Counted from the first letter of the stretch, positions 44,168 through 52,930 are shown. The stretch: DNA of 64,000 bases from CAIVVT01 sp963823095 (GCA_963823095.1 CAWGKI010000001.1:186001-250000); one strand, 5' to 3'. The notes: generated from the sequence alone by a model not told the origin. A program made the numbers and translations.

Positions 44168-44284
44168 TGTGGGGCGGACCCCCAGGTCTGCGGCCGACCC
44201 CCAGGTCGGCCTCTTTCGGACTCTTGAATTGCGCACGCGGAGCCGGACCAGGGGGTCCGGCGCGGACGTGGGCGTCCGCCCCAC
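44168..44284. repeat. 117-bp GTGGGGCGGAC inverted-repeat element
   Basis: The element begins GTGGGGCGGAC and ends GTCCGCCCCAC, an 11-bp perfect inverted repeat. It fills nearly the whole gap between the EamA gene and the MFS start. Inside are two GACCCCCAGGTC direct repeats and a GGACCAGGGGGTCC hairpin. It may shape termination between the two genes. Confidence 0.68.
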
Positions 44285-44287
44285 ACT

Positions 44288-45214
44288 TCACCCGCGCCCG
44301 GTCAGCCACACTCCGCCGAGCACCATCAACCCGCCCACCGCCACCGGCAGCGTTACCGGCTCTCCCAGCAGCCACCAGGCCGCCAGACACGCGATAAACG
44401 GTTGCGCATAGCTGAACGACGACACGCGCGAGGCGGGCAGATGTTCCAGCGAGTAGCTGAAGATGACGTAGCACAGCACGGACGAAATGCCTGCCATATA
44501 GGCCAGCATCCACCAGCCCAGCGCCGGCACCGCGGCGAAGTTGAAATCGCGGCCCCAACCCCATACCGGGATCACCAGCAAGATCGCGCTCACTCCGAAG
44601 CCGAGGGCGTTAACAGGAATGGCCCCGAACTTGCGCATGCGCTCCTTGCCTAGTACCGTGTACATCGCAAACGACGAGGCGCAGAGAAACACCAGAAAAT
44701 CCCCCAACAGTGAAGCCCCGCGCGCGGCTCGCCCGGGCGCGAGGTTCAACACGCCCACGCCGCCGATCGCCAGGAACATGCCGGCGACTTTCAGTGGAGT
44801 CAGGCGCTCCTGGCCTCTCAGCCAGGCGAAAAGAAGCACCTGCACCGGAGTCGTCGCGATGACCAGCGAGGCGTGCGCCACCGAGGTGCGGCCCATCCCC
44901 GCAACGAAGAATATCTGGTTGCCCACCATGCCGATCACGCCGATGGCGGAGAGGATTAACAGGTCTCGCCAGGGCCATTTCTGGATCACCTTTTCGGGCC
45001 GCTTCCGCACCCAGAAGAGGTACATGACGACCATCAGAACGCCGGCGATCATCATCCGCAAGCAGGCGTAGAACACAGGCGGAAAGCTCCGCAGGGCCAC
45101 CTTCGCAGCGATGTAGTTCAGGCTCCAGAAGATGGTCATCAGGCTGACCATTCCGTAGATCCGGTTGGTCCGCGCGGAGGGTTTGCGAGCTGTGGCCGTC
45201 GTATCGAGAAGCAT
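44288..45214 (-). CDS. EamA/DMT-family transporter
   Basis: A 308-residue protein with ten membrane helices arranged as two EamA halves. The first half has FWSLNYIAAKVALRSFPPVF and VIGMVGNQIFFVAGMGRTSV AHASLV; the second has LLGDFLVFLCASSFAMYTVL and LEHLPASRVSSFSYAQPFIA. It ends with LGEPVTLPVAVGGLMVLGG. Such drug/metabolite exporters move amino acids, nucleotides or metabolites; the substrate cannot be named. Separated from the MFS gene by a repeat element. Confidence 0.88.
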   Translation of the reverse strand: MLLDTTATARKPSARTNRIYGMVSLMTIFWSLNYIAAKVALRSFPPVFYACLRMMIAGVLMVVMYLFWVRKRPEKVIQKWPWRDLLILSAIGVIGMVGNQIFFVAGMGRTSVAHASLVIATTPVQVLLFAWLRGQERLTPLKVAGMFLAIGGVGVLNLAPGRAARGASLLGDFLVFLCASSFAMYTVLGKERMRKFGAIPVNALGFGVSAILLVIPVWGWGRDFNFAAVPALGWWMLAYMAGISSVLCYVIFSYSLEHLPASRVSSFSYAQPFIACLAAWWLLGEPVTLPVAVGGLMVLGGVWLTGRG

Positions 45215-45266
45215 TCTTATACCCGCGCCGTCCCGCGGCCGCTGGGGGAGCTATTAGTTTGGATGC

Positions 45267-46388
45267 TCACTTGGGACGCAGCGTCTCCTGAGCCACTCGC
45301 ACGGATGCAAGGAAATCGAGATCTAGGGGGTAACCGAAGCCCGGAGCGTCTCCCACGACGATGGTCCCGCGCGGAGTAACCTCAACCCATGGGTCGATCA
45401 CGTCGCGTTTCCAATACCTTTTGCTCGCCGACACGTCTCCCGGCAATACGAAGTTCGGAAGCGTCGAGAGAGCGATGTTGTGAGCCCGGCCCACGCCGCC
45501 TTCGAGCATCCCTCCGCACCACACCGGAATGCCTTGCTCCTGGGCCACGTCGTGGACCCGTTTCGCTTCCGCGAACCCGCCCACGCGCCCGAGCTTGATG
45601 TTGATGATCTTGCAAGCACCCAGACTAATGGCCTGATTTGCCTGATGCGCCGTGCGGATGCACTCGTCCAGACAGATCGGCGTCTTCAAGGCGCGCTGCA
45701 GAAAAGCATGGTCGATGATCTCGTCGTGCGCGAGCGGCTGCTCGATCATCATGAGCTGGAACTCGTCCAGCCGCTTCAAATGTTCGATGTCGCTCAACGT
45801 GTAAGCCGAGTTGGCGTCCGCCGTCAGCAAGACGTCCGGGAACTCGCGCCGCACCTCGCGGATCACGTCGATGTCCCAGCCCGGCTTGATCTTCATCTTG
45901 ATGCGCTGGTAGCCCGCTTCCAGCTCCGTGCGGATCTTGCCGAGCAGTTGCGGCACGCTGTCCTGGATGCCGATCGAAACGCCGCAGGGTATCTCTTTCC
46001 GCGCTCCCCCGCCGATCGCCTGCCACAGCGGGATACCGGCCAGCCGCGCTTCCAGATCCCAGCACGCGGCTTCGAATCCCCCGCGCGCCATCAGGTGACC
46101 TTTGATTCCCTTAGAGAGCGCCGCCGCGTCCGATGCCCTCTCCAGCGTTTTGCCGAGAGCGGCCGGAGCGACGTAGTTCTTCAGCAGCAGCCAGGCCGCG
46201 TCCGTCCACTCTTCGTTGTAGAACGGGTGCTCTCCGCAAGTGACTTCGCCCCAGCCCGAGACGCCGTCCGAGACGGCTTCCACAAGAACGATCTCTCGGC
46301 CGTAGGTCCGTCCGAAGCTGGTCTCAAAGAAATGAACCAGCGGCATCTCGAGCCGGTGCAGGCGAATTTCGTCTATTTTGAAGGCCAT
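45267..46388 (-). CDS. Enolase-superfamily OSBS/N-acylamino acid racemase
   Basis: A 373-residue enolase-superfamily enzyme. The capping domain begins MAFKIDEIRLHRLEMPLVHF, and the barrel carries the catalytic KxK in YQRIKMKIKPGWD, the metal ligands in LLTADANSAYTL, MMIEQPLAHDE and CLDECIRTA, and the second Lys in INIKLGRVGGFAEA. This matches the o-succinylbenzoate synthase/N-succinylamino acid racemase subgroup. No other menaquinone gene is nearby, and the start overlaps a GNAT gene by 16 bases. In Geobacillus and Deinococcus such a pairing marks the N-succinylamino acid racemase pathway. Racemase function is therefore favoured but unproven. Confidence 0.88.
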   Translation of the reverse strand: MAFKIDEIRLHRLEMPLVHFFETSFGRTYGREIVLVEAVSDGVSGWGEVTCGEHPFYNEEWTDAAWLLLKNYVAPAALGKTLERASDAAALSKGIKGHLMARGGFEAACWDLEARLAGIPLWQAIGGGARKEIPCGVSIGIQDSVPQLLGKIRTELEAGYQRIKMKIKPGWDIDVIREVRREFPDVLLTADANSAYTLSDIEHLKRLDEFQLMMIEQPLAHDEIIDHAFLQRALKTPICLDECIRTAHQANQAISLGACKIINIKLGRVGGFAEAKRVHDVAQEQGIPVWCGGMLEGGVGRAHNIALSTLPNFVLPGDVSASKRYWKRDVIDPWVEVTPRGTIVVGDAPGFGYPLDLDFLASVRVAQETLRPK

Positions 46389-47128
46389 TGTGAGAAGAGG
46401 TACACACCCGAATCGGACGTTCGTTCGAACCCGGTCACCGCGAGCCCGCGTTGGAAGTGAGCGAGAAACGAGTCGCTCAGGCGCAGTTGAATCTCGCGCG
46501 CATGCTTCGGATCGTGTTGCCGCAACTCGGCAATGTCGTTCGGTACGGCCACCCGCTCCACGATCCCGTCGTGCGGCACGGGTTTGCCCTCGAGCACAGC
46601 CAGAACCCGTTCGCTGTCCAGATACCATTCCGCGACGCAGCGGTCCGTCGGCAGACCGCCGTGCAGATGGCTGGTCGTCGTACCGTACTGATTCAAAACG
46701 TAGCGGCGCACCACTGCGCCCAGGCGTTCGATGTTGAAATAAGCGTTCTTCAGCTCCAGCGGATCGAAGGTCCATTCCACCAGCCTCACAGCCCGAGCCA
46801 GCGCGTCTTCACGCTGCGCCAGCTTCAACATCCGCCCCACGCCAAGGTTACGATAAGGCGCCTGCACCCCCATCATGTGCGAGTGCAGGAAGTTCTCGCC
46901 TTGCCTCAGACCCGGGATCGAAAGCAGGAAGCCGATCATGTGCTCGCCGTCGAACGCGCCCATCACCTGCCCACCGACTTTGTGCGCCACCACGAACAGG
47001 CGCAACGGCAGAAGTTCGATGTCCGAGAAACCCCAGATCTCTTTCTGCAGCCGCAACGCCTCGCGGAACTCGGGCAGAGCGTCCAGGTGCTTCAGCGTGA
47101 TTCGGGTAGCGACTTGGCCTGTTGCCAC
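46373..47128 (-). CDS. GNAT superfamily acyltransferase paired with the racemase
   Basis: About 251 residues from a GTG at 47128 (VATGQVATRITLKHLDALPE), overlapping the end of mazG. Motifs include RLQKEIWGFSDIELLPLRLF, VVAHKVGGQVMGAFDGEHMI, MGVQAPYRNLGVGRMLKLAQ with the CoA-binding R-x-x-G-V-G, and WTFDPLELKNAYFNIERLGA VVRRYVLNQYG. This subgroup ('predicted GNAT superfamily') is typically found next to NSAR/OSBS-type racemases and may N-succinylate D-amino acids. That activity is inferred from context. The start is uncertain, since no ATG precedes the conserved part. Confidence 0.78.
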   Translation of the reverse strand: MATGQVATRITLKHLDALPEFREALRLQKEIWGFSDIELLPLRLFVVAHKVGGQVMGAFDGEHMIGFLLSIPGLRQGENFLHSHMMGVQAPYRNLGVGRMLKLAQREDALARAVRLVEWTFDPLELKNAYFNIERLGAVVRRYVLNQYGTTTSHLHGGLPTDRCVAEWYLDSERVLAVLEGKPVPHDGIVERVAVPNDIAELRQHDPKHAREIQLRLSDSFLAHFQRGLAVTGFERTSDSGVYLFSQWPSK

Positions 47129-47922
47129 AGCGCCTCCATCTCTTCGAGCGTAGCTCCCTCGATCGATTTGCCCTGCTCTGTGAGCGAGCGTTCTACGTAC
47201 GCGAATCGAGCGCGAAACTTGGCGTTGGTTTTGCGCAGAGCCTGCTCCGGATCCACTTTCAGCCAGCGCGCCATGTTGACCACAGTGAACAGCAGGTCGC
47301 CCAGTTCCCCCTCGATGTGCTCCTGGTTTCCGCTCGCTCGCGCCTCCGCCAGTTCCGCGGTTTCCTCGTGGAACTTCTCCAACACCTGGCCAAAATCGGG
47401 CCATTCGAAGCCCTTTTTCGCCACTTTTTGCGAGATTTTGAGGCCTTCCATCAGCGCCGGCAGCGCACGCGGCACGCCGTCCAGGCATCCCTTTGGCTTT
47501 TCGCCCCGCTCCGACTTCTCGCCGGCCTTGATCTGTTCCCAACGCGTCAGCACCTGGTCGGACGTCTTGGCATCACCGTCGGCGAAGACATGCGGATGGC
47601 GGCGGATCAGTTTTTCGTTGATCGCGTCCAGCGAATCGGCGATCGAGAAGCGATCCTCTTCCGACGCGATCTGGGCATAGAACACGGCCTGGAGCATGAA
47701 ATCGCCCAGTTCCTCGCACAGGCCTGCATAGTCGCGCTGGTCGACGGCGTCGAGGACTTCGTAGGTCTCCTCAATCGTGTAGGGCTTGATGGTGTCGTAG
47801 CTCTGTTCGCGATCCCAGGGGCAGCCCCCGGGCGCACGCAGACGCGCCATGATCGCCACCAGCCGCTCGAAACGCGCACCGAGAGTGAGGTTCTCAGTGT
47901 GGCTTTCGTCGGATGTCTTCAT
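47092..47922 (-). CDS. mazG: Nucleoside triphosphate pyrophosphohydrolase
   Basis: A 276-residue tandem-MazG protein that hydrolyses (d)NTPs to monophosphates as housecleaning. Domain 1 has LRAPGGCPWDREQSYDTIKP YTIEETYEVLDA and LCEELGDFMLQAVFYAQIA with the ExxE-12-28-ExxD metal motif. The middle has RRHPHVFADGDAKTSDQVLT RWEQIKA. Domain 2 has EETAELAEARASGNQEHIEG ELGDLLFTVVNMARWL. Length and order match E. coli-type MazG. It overlaps the GNAT gene and is probably co-transcribed with the racemase pair. Confidence 0.94.
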   Translation of the reverse strand: MKTSDESHTENLTLGARFERLVAIMARLRAPGGCPWDREQSYDTIKPYTIEETYEVLDAVDQRDYAGLCEELGDFMLQAVFYAQIASEEDRFSIADSLDAINEKLIRRHPHVFADGDAKTSDQVLTRWEQIKAGEKSERGEKPKGCLDGVPRALPALMEGLKISQKVAKKGFEWPDFGQVLEKFHEETAELAEARASGNQEHIEGELGDLLFTVVNMARWLKVDPEQALRKTNAKFRARFAYVERSLTEQGKSIEGATLEEMEALWQQAKSLPESR

Positions 47923-47958
47923 TATTTTGTGGGGGACTTTCAGGGTAACATATGACGA

Positions 47959-48423
47959 ATGATAGAGATCCGGCGTGCAGTCACACTAGGGGATTTGGAG
48001 AGCGCACGAAGCCTGCTGCGGCAGTATGGCGCCATACCCGGCGTTGGCGAATGCGTCGTAGGTTTTGCTGCCGAAATTGACGGCCTGCCGGGCCGCTATG
48101 CCGAGCCGGATGGAGCGCTATTGCTCGCCATTCACGAGGGCCTCGCCGTAGGCTGCGGCGGGCTTCGCAAGATCGGACCGGAGGTCTGCGAGTTGAAGCG
48201 GCTATTCGTGGAGCCTTCCGCACGCGGCACCGGAGCAGGCCGCTCGCTGGCAGTTGCGTTAATCGAGGTGGGCAGAGAACGCGGTTACAGAGCGGTCAGG
48301 CTCGACACGCTACCGTTCATGCAGGCGGCCATCGCGCTCTACCGCTCGCTCGGATTCCAAGAGATAGAGCGATACGACGCCGGGTCTCCGCAGGGCGCCC
48401 TGTACTTCGAATTGACGCTTTGA
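47959..48423 (+). CDS. GNAT-family N-acetyltransferase
   Basis: A 154-residue protein. Acetyl-CoA-binding motif A is CELKRLFVEPSARGTGAGRS LAVALIEVGRERGY, followed by VRLDTLPFMQAAIALYRSLG and FQEIERYDAGSPQGALYFEL. A single complete GNAT domain of usual length. The target is unknown. It is divergent from mazG, with only 36 bases between start codons. Confidence 0.85.
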   Translation: MIEIRRAVTLGDLESARSLLRQYGAIPGVGECVVGFAAEIDGLPGRYAEPDGALLLAIHEGLAVGCGGLRKIGPEVCELKRLFVEPSARGTGAGRSLAVALIEVGRERGYRAVRLDTLPFMQAAIALYRSLGFQEIERYDAGSPQGALYFELTL

Positions 48424-48490
48424 ATTATCCCTTAACTGCAATCACAAGCAGACTCATCGCCGGCGCCCCACGCGCAACAGGCAACTGGGT

Positions 48491-48517
48491 GCCGATCTGG
48501 AGATCGGCGTTCCCAGG
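48491..48517 (+). repeat. Copy of the GCCGATCTGGAGATCGGC hairpin repeat
   Basis: An 18-base palindromic core followed by GTTCCCAGG, upstream of the aldolase gene. The same unit occurs at 41386, 52456 (inverted) and 63921. Confidence 0.75.
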
Positions 48518-48640
48518 CGCAACAGTGATTTGTTGCAGGGAAACTCCACAGAATCGTCATCTAATCGGAAGTTCCGGTGTTATATCATGGGGGTGATCCA
48601 TCAGAGTTCTATCTCTGAACAGACCCTAAGGAGAGTTTCG

Positions 48641-49660
48641 ATGCCACTGGTCACATTGCGGCAGCTTCTGGACGAAGCCGCCAAGGGCGGTTACGGCGTT
48701 GGCGCATTTAACGTCAACAACATGGAGCAGATCCAAGCAATTATGGAAGCGGCTCGGGAGACCAAGTCGCCCGTGATCGTTCAGGCGAGCCGTGGCGCTC
48801 GCGCTTACTCCAACGACAACTTCCTGTATCACCTGATGCTGGCCGCCGCCGAGCTATACCCGGAGATCCCGATGGTATTGCACCTCGACCACGGCAACAG
48901 CTTCGAGACCTGCAAGTCGGCCATCGAACTCGGCTTCACGTCGGTCATGATGGACGGCTCGCTCATGGCAGACGGCAAGACGCCTTCGTCCTTCGAATAC
49001 AACGTTGAAGTGACCCGCAAGGTCGTCGACCTGGCGCACTCCAAGGGCGTCACAGTGGAAGGCGAGATCGGCACCCTCGGCGGTATCGAGGACGGCCATG
49101 GAGCCGGCGGTACGGGCCTGGAGCATGTCACCGATCCCGATCAGGCCGTCGAATTCGTCGAGAAGACCGGCCTTGACGCTCTGGCCATCGCCATCGGCAC
49201 CAGCCACGGCGCCTACAAGTTCAGCCGCAAGCCCGACGGGGCGGTACTCAAGATGGACCTCCTGATCGAGATCCACAAACGCCTGCCCACCACCCACCTC
49301 GTTATGCACGGCTCCTCTTCGGTTCCGAAGGAACTGCAGGACGTCATCAACGAGTACGGCGGGAAGCTGAAGCAGACCTGGGGCGTGCCGGTGGAAGAGA
49401 TCCAGCTCGGCATCAAGAACGGCGTGCGCAAGATCAACGTCGACACCGACAACCGTCTGGCCATGACCGGCGCCATCCGCAAAGTGTTCGCCGAGTCGCC
49501 CGAAAAGTTCGACCCGCGCGATTACAACAAGCCGGCTCGCGCCGCGATGCAGAAAGTGGTCGCCCAGCGCATGGTCGAGTTCGGCCAGGCCGGTCACGCC
49601 GGGGACTTCACGGCGAAGCCGCTGTCGGAGTACGTCGAATTCTACAAGGCCCAGAAGTAG
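48641..49660 (+). CDS. fba: Class II fructose-bisphosphate aldolase
   Basis: A 339-residue zinc aldolase interconverting fructose-1,6-bisphosphate with glyceraldehyde-3-phosphate and dihydroxyacetone phosphate in glycolysis and gluconeogenesis. The ATG at 48641 follows TAAGGAGAG. The motif MVLHLDHGNSFETCKSAIEL GFTSVMMDGS has the zinc-binding His and catalytic Asp, and VEGEIGTLGG, IGTSHGAYKF, LVMHGSSSVP and GVRKINVDTDNR are the remaining ligands and phosphate-binding blocks. It is complete and of typical length, with a likely terminator just downstream. Confidence 0.96.
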   Translation: MPLVTLRQLLDEAAKGGYGVGAFNVNNMEQIQAIMEAARETKSPVIVQASRGARAYSNDNFLYHLMLAAAELYPEIPMVLHLDHGNSFETCKSAIELGFTSVMMDGSLMADGKTPSSFEYNVEVTRKVVDLAHSKGVTVEGEIGTLGGIEDGHGAGGTGLEHVTDPDQAVEFVEKTGLDALAIAIGTSHGAYKFSRKPDGAVLKMDLLIEIHKRLPTTHLVMHGSSSVPKELQDVINEYGGKLKQTWGVPVEEIQLGIKNGVRKINVDTDNRLAMTGAIRKVFAESPEKFDPRDYNKPARAAMQKVVAQRMVEFGQAGHAGDFTAKPLSEYVEFYKAQK

Positions 49661-49687
49661 TTCAAAGCCGAGTTTCCGTTTCCTTGG

Positions 49688-49721
49688 AGACCGGGTTGTC
49701 GCGCCAGCGGCAGCCCGGTCT
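49688..49721 (+). terminator. Terminator-like hairpin after fba
   Basis: AGACCGGGTTG pairs with CAGCCCGGTCT (one G-T pair) around a 12-base loop, 27 bases after the stop, followed by the T-rich TCTGTCTGG. Confidence 0.6.
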
Positions 49722-49787
49722 TCTGTCTGGAATGTTGCAGAATTTGCCTGTGCCATGCGATACGAGCGGGGGTAGACTATGGGCAGC

Positions 49788-50230
49788 ATGCGTCTACTGC
49801 CGTTGGGATTGGTGATTGTCGCGTTGTCTCTCCCGGCCTTCGGACAGACGGCCGCGCCGGTATCGCTCAACCTGCCCGTGCTGCCGCCTCTGCCTCGTCC
49901 GTTTCTGATCAACCCGCCGCCGAGCCCAGTGCACCCGGACCGGCAGCGCAGGGGCAAGGGCTGCCGTTCCGCCATTGGCGGGACCTGCTGGCGAAGAACG
50001 AGACCGACATTCCAGCCGGGCCCGATCAACCTCAGGCTAGAGCGAAGGCGTCGGCGTTGGCCGTCCCCGGGCATTGTTCGATTCCGCTCATTGAGATCCC
50101 GCTCCCCGAACATTTCGATGAAGGCATGGTTCGAAAGATGGGGCCGCATCCCGACGACAAGATAGCGATGGCGACGCCGCCCATTTGTCCGCTGCGTTCT
50201 CCGCTCGGAACTCCACAGAAACGCAAGTAG
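49788..50230 (+). CDS. Small secreted Pro/Ala-rich protein, frameshifted
   Basis: The leader MRLLPLGLVIVALSLPAFGQ is in one frame (ATG 49788 or 49779). The downstream coding frame reads QGQGLPFRHWRDLLAKNETD, HCSIPLIEIPLPEHFDEGMV and MATPPICPLRSPLGTPQKRK to a stop at 50230. The switch lies within ~49889-49910 and needs one missing base, unlike the extra bases seen elsewhere. The two cysteines, 36 residues apart, and the phrase CSIPLIEI resemble small secreted Solibacter proteins of unknown function. Joined length is about 147 residues. Confidence 0.5.
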
Positions 50231-50307
50231 GGTGTCACCCCTTCAAGACCGCATCTGGAGCCGGGCCTGGAGAGCAGCCTCACTCACTTCAGTACAATGT
50301 GAAGTAA

Positions 50308-50637
50308 ATGAGCGACCAAGACGTTCCCCTCCCTCCCGCTAATTTCGATTTTCTGATTTGGAGCATGCGTATGCAGGCCGAGGCGAGCCTGGGCGCGGCG
50401 CCCTGGGGCGGCGAGAAGCAGGAAGTGAATCTTCCCATCGCACGGCACACGATCGATATGCTCGCCGTCCTGCAGGACAAGACGCGCAACAACCTCACAA
50501 TTGAGGAGCAACGGCTGCTGGACAACACGGTGACCGAACTGCGTTTCCGCTTCATCCAGGCTTCCGAGACCGAGCAGAAGAAGAAGGTCGAGGCTCCGAG
50601 CGAGGCAGCGGGACAAGAAGCTCAGGAAAATGGCTGA
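50308..50637 (+). CDS. DUF1844 domain protein
   Basis: A 109-residue protein matching the DUF1844 pattern: ANFDFLIWSMRMQAEASLGA, VNLPIARHTIDMLAVLQDKT and RNNLTIEEQRLLDNTVTELR. A charged Lys/Glu-rich tail follows. The function of the family is unknown. It overlaps the MBL-fold gene by eight bases, which suggests co-translation. Confidence 0.85.
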   Translation: MSDQDVPLPPANFDFLIWSMRMQAEASLGAAPWGGEKQEVNLPIARHTIDMLAVLQDKTRNNLTIEEQRLLDNTVTELRFRFIQASETEQKKKVEAPSEAAGQEAQENG

Positions 50638-51418
50638 GTCGTTCGAACGGCCGATTATTACCGTTCTCGGTTCAGGCACCAGCGTTGGCGTGCCCACAAT
50701 CGGCTGCGGCTGCGACGTATGCCGCTCGGAGGATCCGCACGACCGGCGTTTGCGGCCTTCGATCGCCTTGCGCTGGGACGGACATTGCGTGTTGATCGAC
50801 ACAGGGCCCGACTTCCGGCAACAGGCTCTGCGGGCCCACCTTTCCCGGATCGACGCCGTGTTGTATACGCACGGGCATGCCGACCACATCCTGGGGCTGG
50901 ACGATCTGCGTCCGTTCAACTTCTTCCAAAAGGAGGTCATCCCGGTCTACGGCTCGGAAGAGACTTTGCGGATCATCCGGAGGGTGTTTGACTATATCTT
51001 TCACGAAGGGCCAACCGAGTCTTCGCGGCCGCGCATTAAGACCCAGACGTTCGACGGCGGGCCGATCGACGTCCACGGCCTGGCGTTCACGCCCGTTCCC
51101 GTCAAGCACGGCAAAGGTACGTGCCACGGCTTCCGATTCGGAAACAACGCGTATTTGACGGACCACAGCGAAGTCCCCGAAGAGTCTTTGGAGATGCTGC
51201 ATGGGCTGGACGTTCTTTTTCTGGATGCCCTGCGCTACAAGCCGCATCCAACGCACAGCACCGTGGAGCAGAGCCTGAAGATTGTCGAGCGGCTGAAGCC
51301 GCGCGAGACGTGGTTCACGCACATCTCGCACGAATTGGGGCACGAGCGCGCAAGCAGCCTGCTGCCCGCGGGCGTGCGGCTGGCATACGACGGCCTGGAG
51401 GTGGCCGTCGGACTCTAG
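50630..51418 (+). CDS. MBL-fold metal-dependent hydrolase (PhnP-like)
   Basis: A 262-residue metallo-beta-lactamase-fold enzyme. It starts with ITVLGSGTSVGVPTIGCGCD VC, as in PhnP-type phosphodiesterases, which use the CGCDVC cysteines for an extra zinc. The core motif is VLYTHGHADHILGLDDLRPF, and further metal ligands lie in PVKHG, YLTDHSEV, VLFLDALRY and THISHELGH. PhnP hydrolyses cyclic ribose phosphates, but such genes next to ribF are widespread and their substrates mostly untested. It overlaps the DUF1844 gene and precedes ribF by nine bases. Confidence 0.88.
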   Translation: MAESFERPIITVLGSGTSVGVPTIGCGCDVCRSEDPHDRRLRPSIALRWDGHCVLIDTGPDFRQQALRAHLSRIDAVLYTHGHADHILGLDDLRPFNFFQKEVIPVYGSEETLRIIRRVFDYIFHEGPTESSRPRIKTQTFDGGPIDVHGLAFTPVPVKHGKGTCHGFRFGNNAYLTDHSEVPEESLEMLHGLDVLFLDALRYKPHPTHSTVEQSLKIVERLKPRETWFTHISHELGHERASSLLPAGVRLAYDGLEVAVGL

Positions 51419-51427
51419 TCGATTGCC

Positions 51428-52450
51428 ATGCGCATCTTTCGCAGCCTTGAGGTGGCACGCGCCTCGTTCGCGCCCTCCGCCGTCACCATCGGCAACTTCG
51501 ATGGGGTTCACGCCGCGCACCATGCCCTGATGCGGACCGTGGTGGAACTCGCGCGCGAGTGCGGGGCGCGCCCGTCGGCTCTCACCTTCAGCCCGCATCC
51601 AACCCAGGTTGTCGCACCGGAGCGAGCCCCGCTGCTGTTGACTTCACCCGCCGAGCGTTGCGCTCTTATGGCGCGCGACGGCGTGGAACAGGCTCTGATT
51701 CTGCCCTTCGACGAGCATGTCAGTTCGCTCGATCCAGAGGCTTTCTTCCGCGAGATTCTGGTGAATGCCCTGGGCGCGCGAGCCATTGTCGTCGGCGACA
51801 ACTTCCTGTTTGGAAGGAAACAACGCGGCGATGTCATGACGCTGCGTGCGCTGGGCGAAAGATCCGGAGTACGGATCGAAATAGTGCCTGCCGTGAAGTG
51901 GCGCGGCGTGCCGATCAGTTCCAGTGAGATACGGCGTCTGCTGGCAGTGGGCGACGTGAGCCGGGCGGCGCGCCTGCTGGGGAGGCCTTTCGCCGTTGCC
52001 GGCCGCGTGGTTGCGGGCGAAGGACGTGGACGGAGGCAGACCGTCCCGACCTTGAACCTCGAGATCCCGTCCCTCGCTCTCGATCACGCTGCGGTCCCAG
52101 CCACAGGGGTTTACATCACTCGGACGTTCGAAGAGGAGCAGGAAGGGGACGCTCTCCTCTGTCCCGCCGATCCTGGGGACGCAATCCTCTGTCCCCCCGC
52201 GCGTTCGTGGCGCTCGGTGACGAACGTCGGATACCGTCCGACTTTTGGCGGCCATCATCTGACTATCGAGACGTTTTTGCTCGACCCGCTGGAGGATCAC
52301 TCTCCCGAACGGATTAGGGTCGAATTCCTGCGCCGGGTCCGCGAGGAGCGCGCCTTCTCTTCCGCGGAGGCCCTCCGGGCGCAGATCCTGCGCGATGTGG
52401 AACGTGCCCAGGCTTTCTTTCACAGAACTGCTTCGTTTGGGCTGCGCTGA
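51428..52450 (+). CDS. ribF: Bifunctional riboflavin kinase/FAD synthetase
   Basis: A 340-residue enzyme making FMN and FAD. The FAD synthetase half has VTIGNFDGVHAAHHALM, LTFSPHPTQV, VVGDNFLFGRKQRGDV and ISSSEIRRLL. The riboflavin kinase half has RPFAVAGRVVAGEGRGRRQT VPTLNLEI, ATGVYITR, VTNVGYRPTFGG and IETFLLD. Between ATGVYITR and VTNVGYRP the protein carries an unusual insert, EEEQEGDALLCPADPGDAIL CPPARSW, encoded by a repeated GC-rich sequence. Most RibF proteins have a short loop here. The active-site motifs flank the insert and are intact. Confidence 0.93.
   Translation: MRIFRSLEVARASFAPSAVTIGNFDGVHAAHHALMRTVVELARECGARPSALTFSPHPTQVVAPERAPLLLTSPAERCALMARDGVEQALILPFDEHVSSLDPEAFFREILVNALGARAIVVGDNFLFGRKQRGDVMTLRALGERSGVRIEIVPAVKWRGVPISSSEIRRLLAVGDVSRAARLLGRPFAVAGRVVAGEGRGRRQTVPTLNLEIPSLALDHAAVPATGVYITRTFEEEQEGDALLCPADPGDAILCPPARSWRSVTNVGYRPTFGGHHLTIETFLLDPLEDHSPERIRVEFLRRVREERAFSSAEALRAQILRDVERAQAFFHRTASFGLR
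52145..52197 (+). repeat. Mini-repeat inserted in frame within ribF
   Basis: Two copies of GGGGACGCTCTCCTCTGTCCC-like sequence (second GGGGACGCAATCCTCTGTCC), each with inverted ends (GGGGAC/GTCCCC), lie back to back. They encode the extra loop of the RibF protein. Confidence 0.65.
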
Positions 52451-52930
52451 ATCCCCCTAGGAACGCCGATCTCCAGATCGGCTCCTTTTGACGCGCTAGC
52501 GGTAACGCGTTGGGAATCAACAGGATGCTAACGAATTTGAGCGGGAGCATTCCTTAAATGCCACTGCTACAACCGCTCCCTCACGGTCGCGGCTCCGTTT
52601 CGGGGTGGGGTGGCGCTCCAGCGCCCGCATGGAGTTTGTAGCGGTGTCTGGACCGGACCCCGCGCGGCACTGGTGCACCGCCTTACATCCGAGATTAAGA
52701 AAGGTAACAATTTCGCCCCGGCCCGCACGGTTTGTGAACCTGCCACGGCGTGGGAGCGTCTCTGTATATAAGACCTGAAGTGAGGCCTCACCGCGAATCT
52801 GGCCGCGCTTCGATCATCAGAACCGAATTCACGTTAATCCGGTCTGTAGACTGGGGCGCTCGCTGACGCAATTGAAGTAGACCCCTTTCGAAACACGTCA
52901 GCCAGCGCTCCTGTTGCTCTTATACTCCCG
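52451..52930. other. Intergenic region with dispersed repeats
   Basis: Holds an inverted copy of the hairpin repeat (52456-52482, ACGCCGATCTCCAGATCGGC), an inverted copy of the AACGGAGCCGCGACC repeat (52562-52602), and a GGTGGCGCTCCAGCGCCC hairpin near 52609. No gene is supported. The stretch lies between convergent ribF and the MgtC-like gene. Confidence 0.6.
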
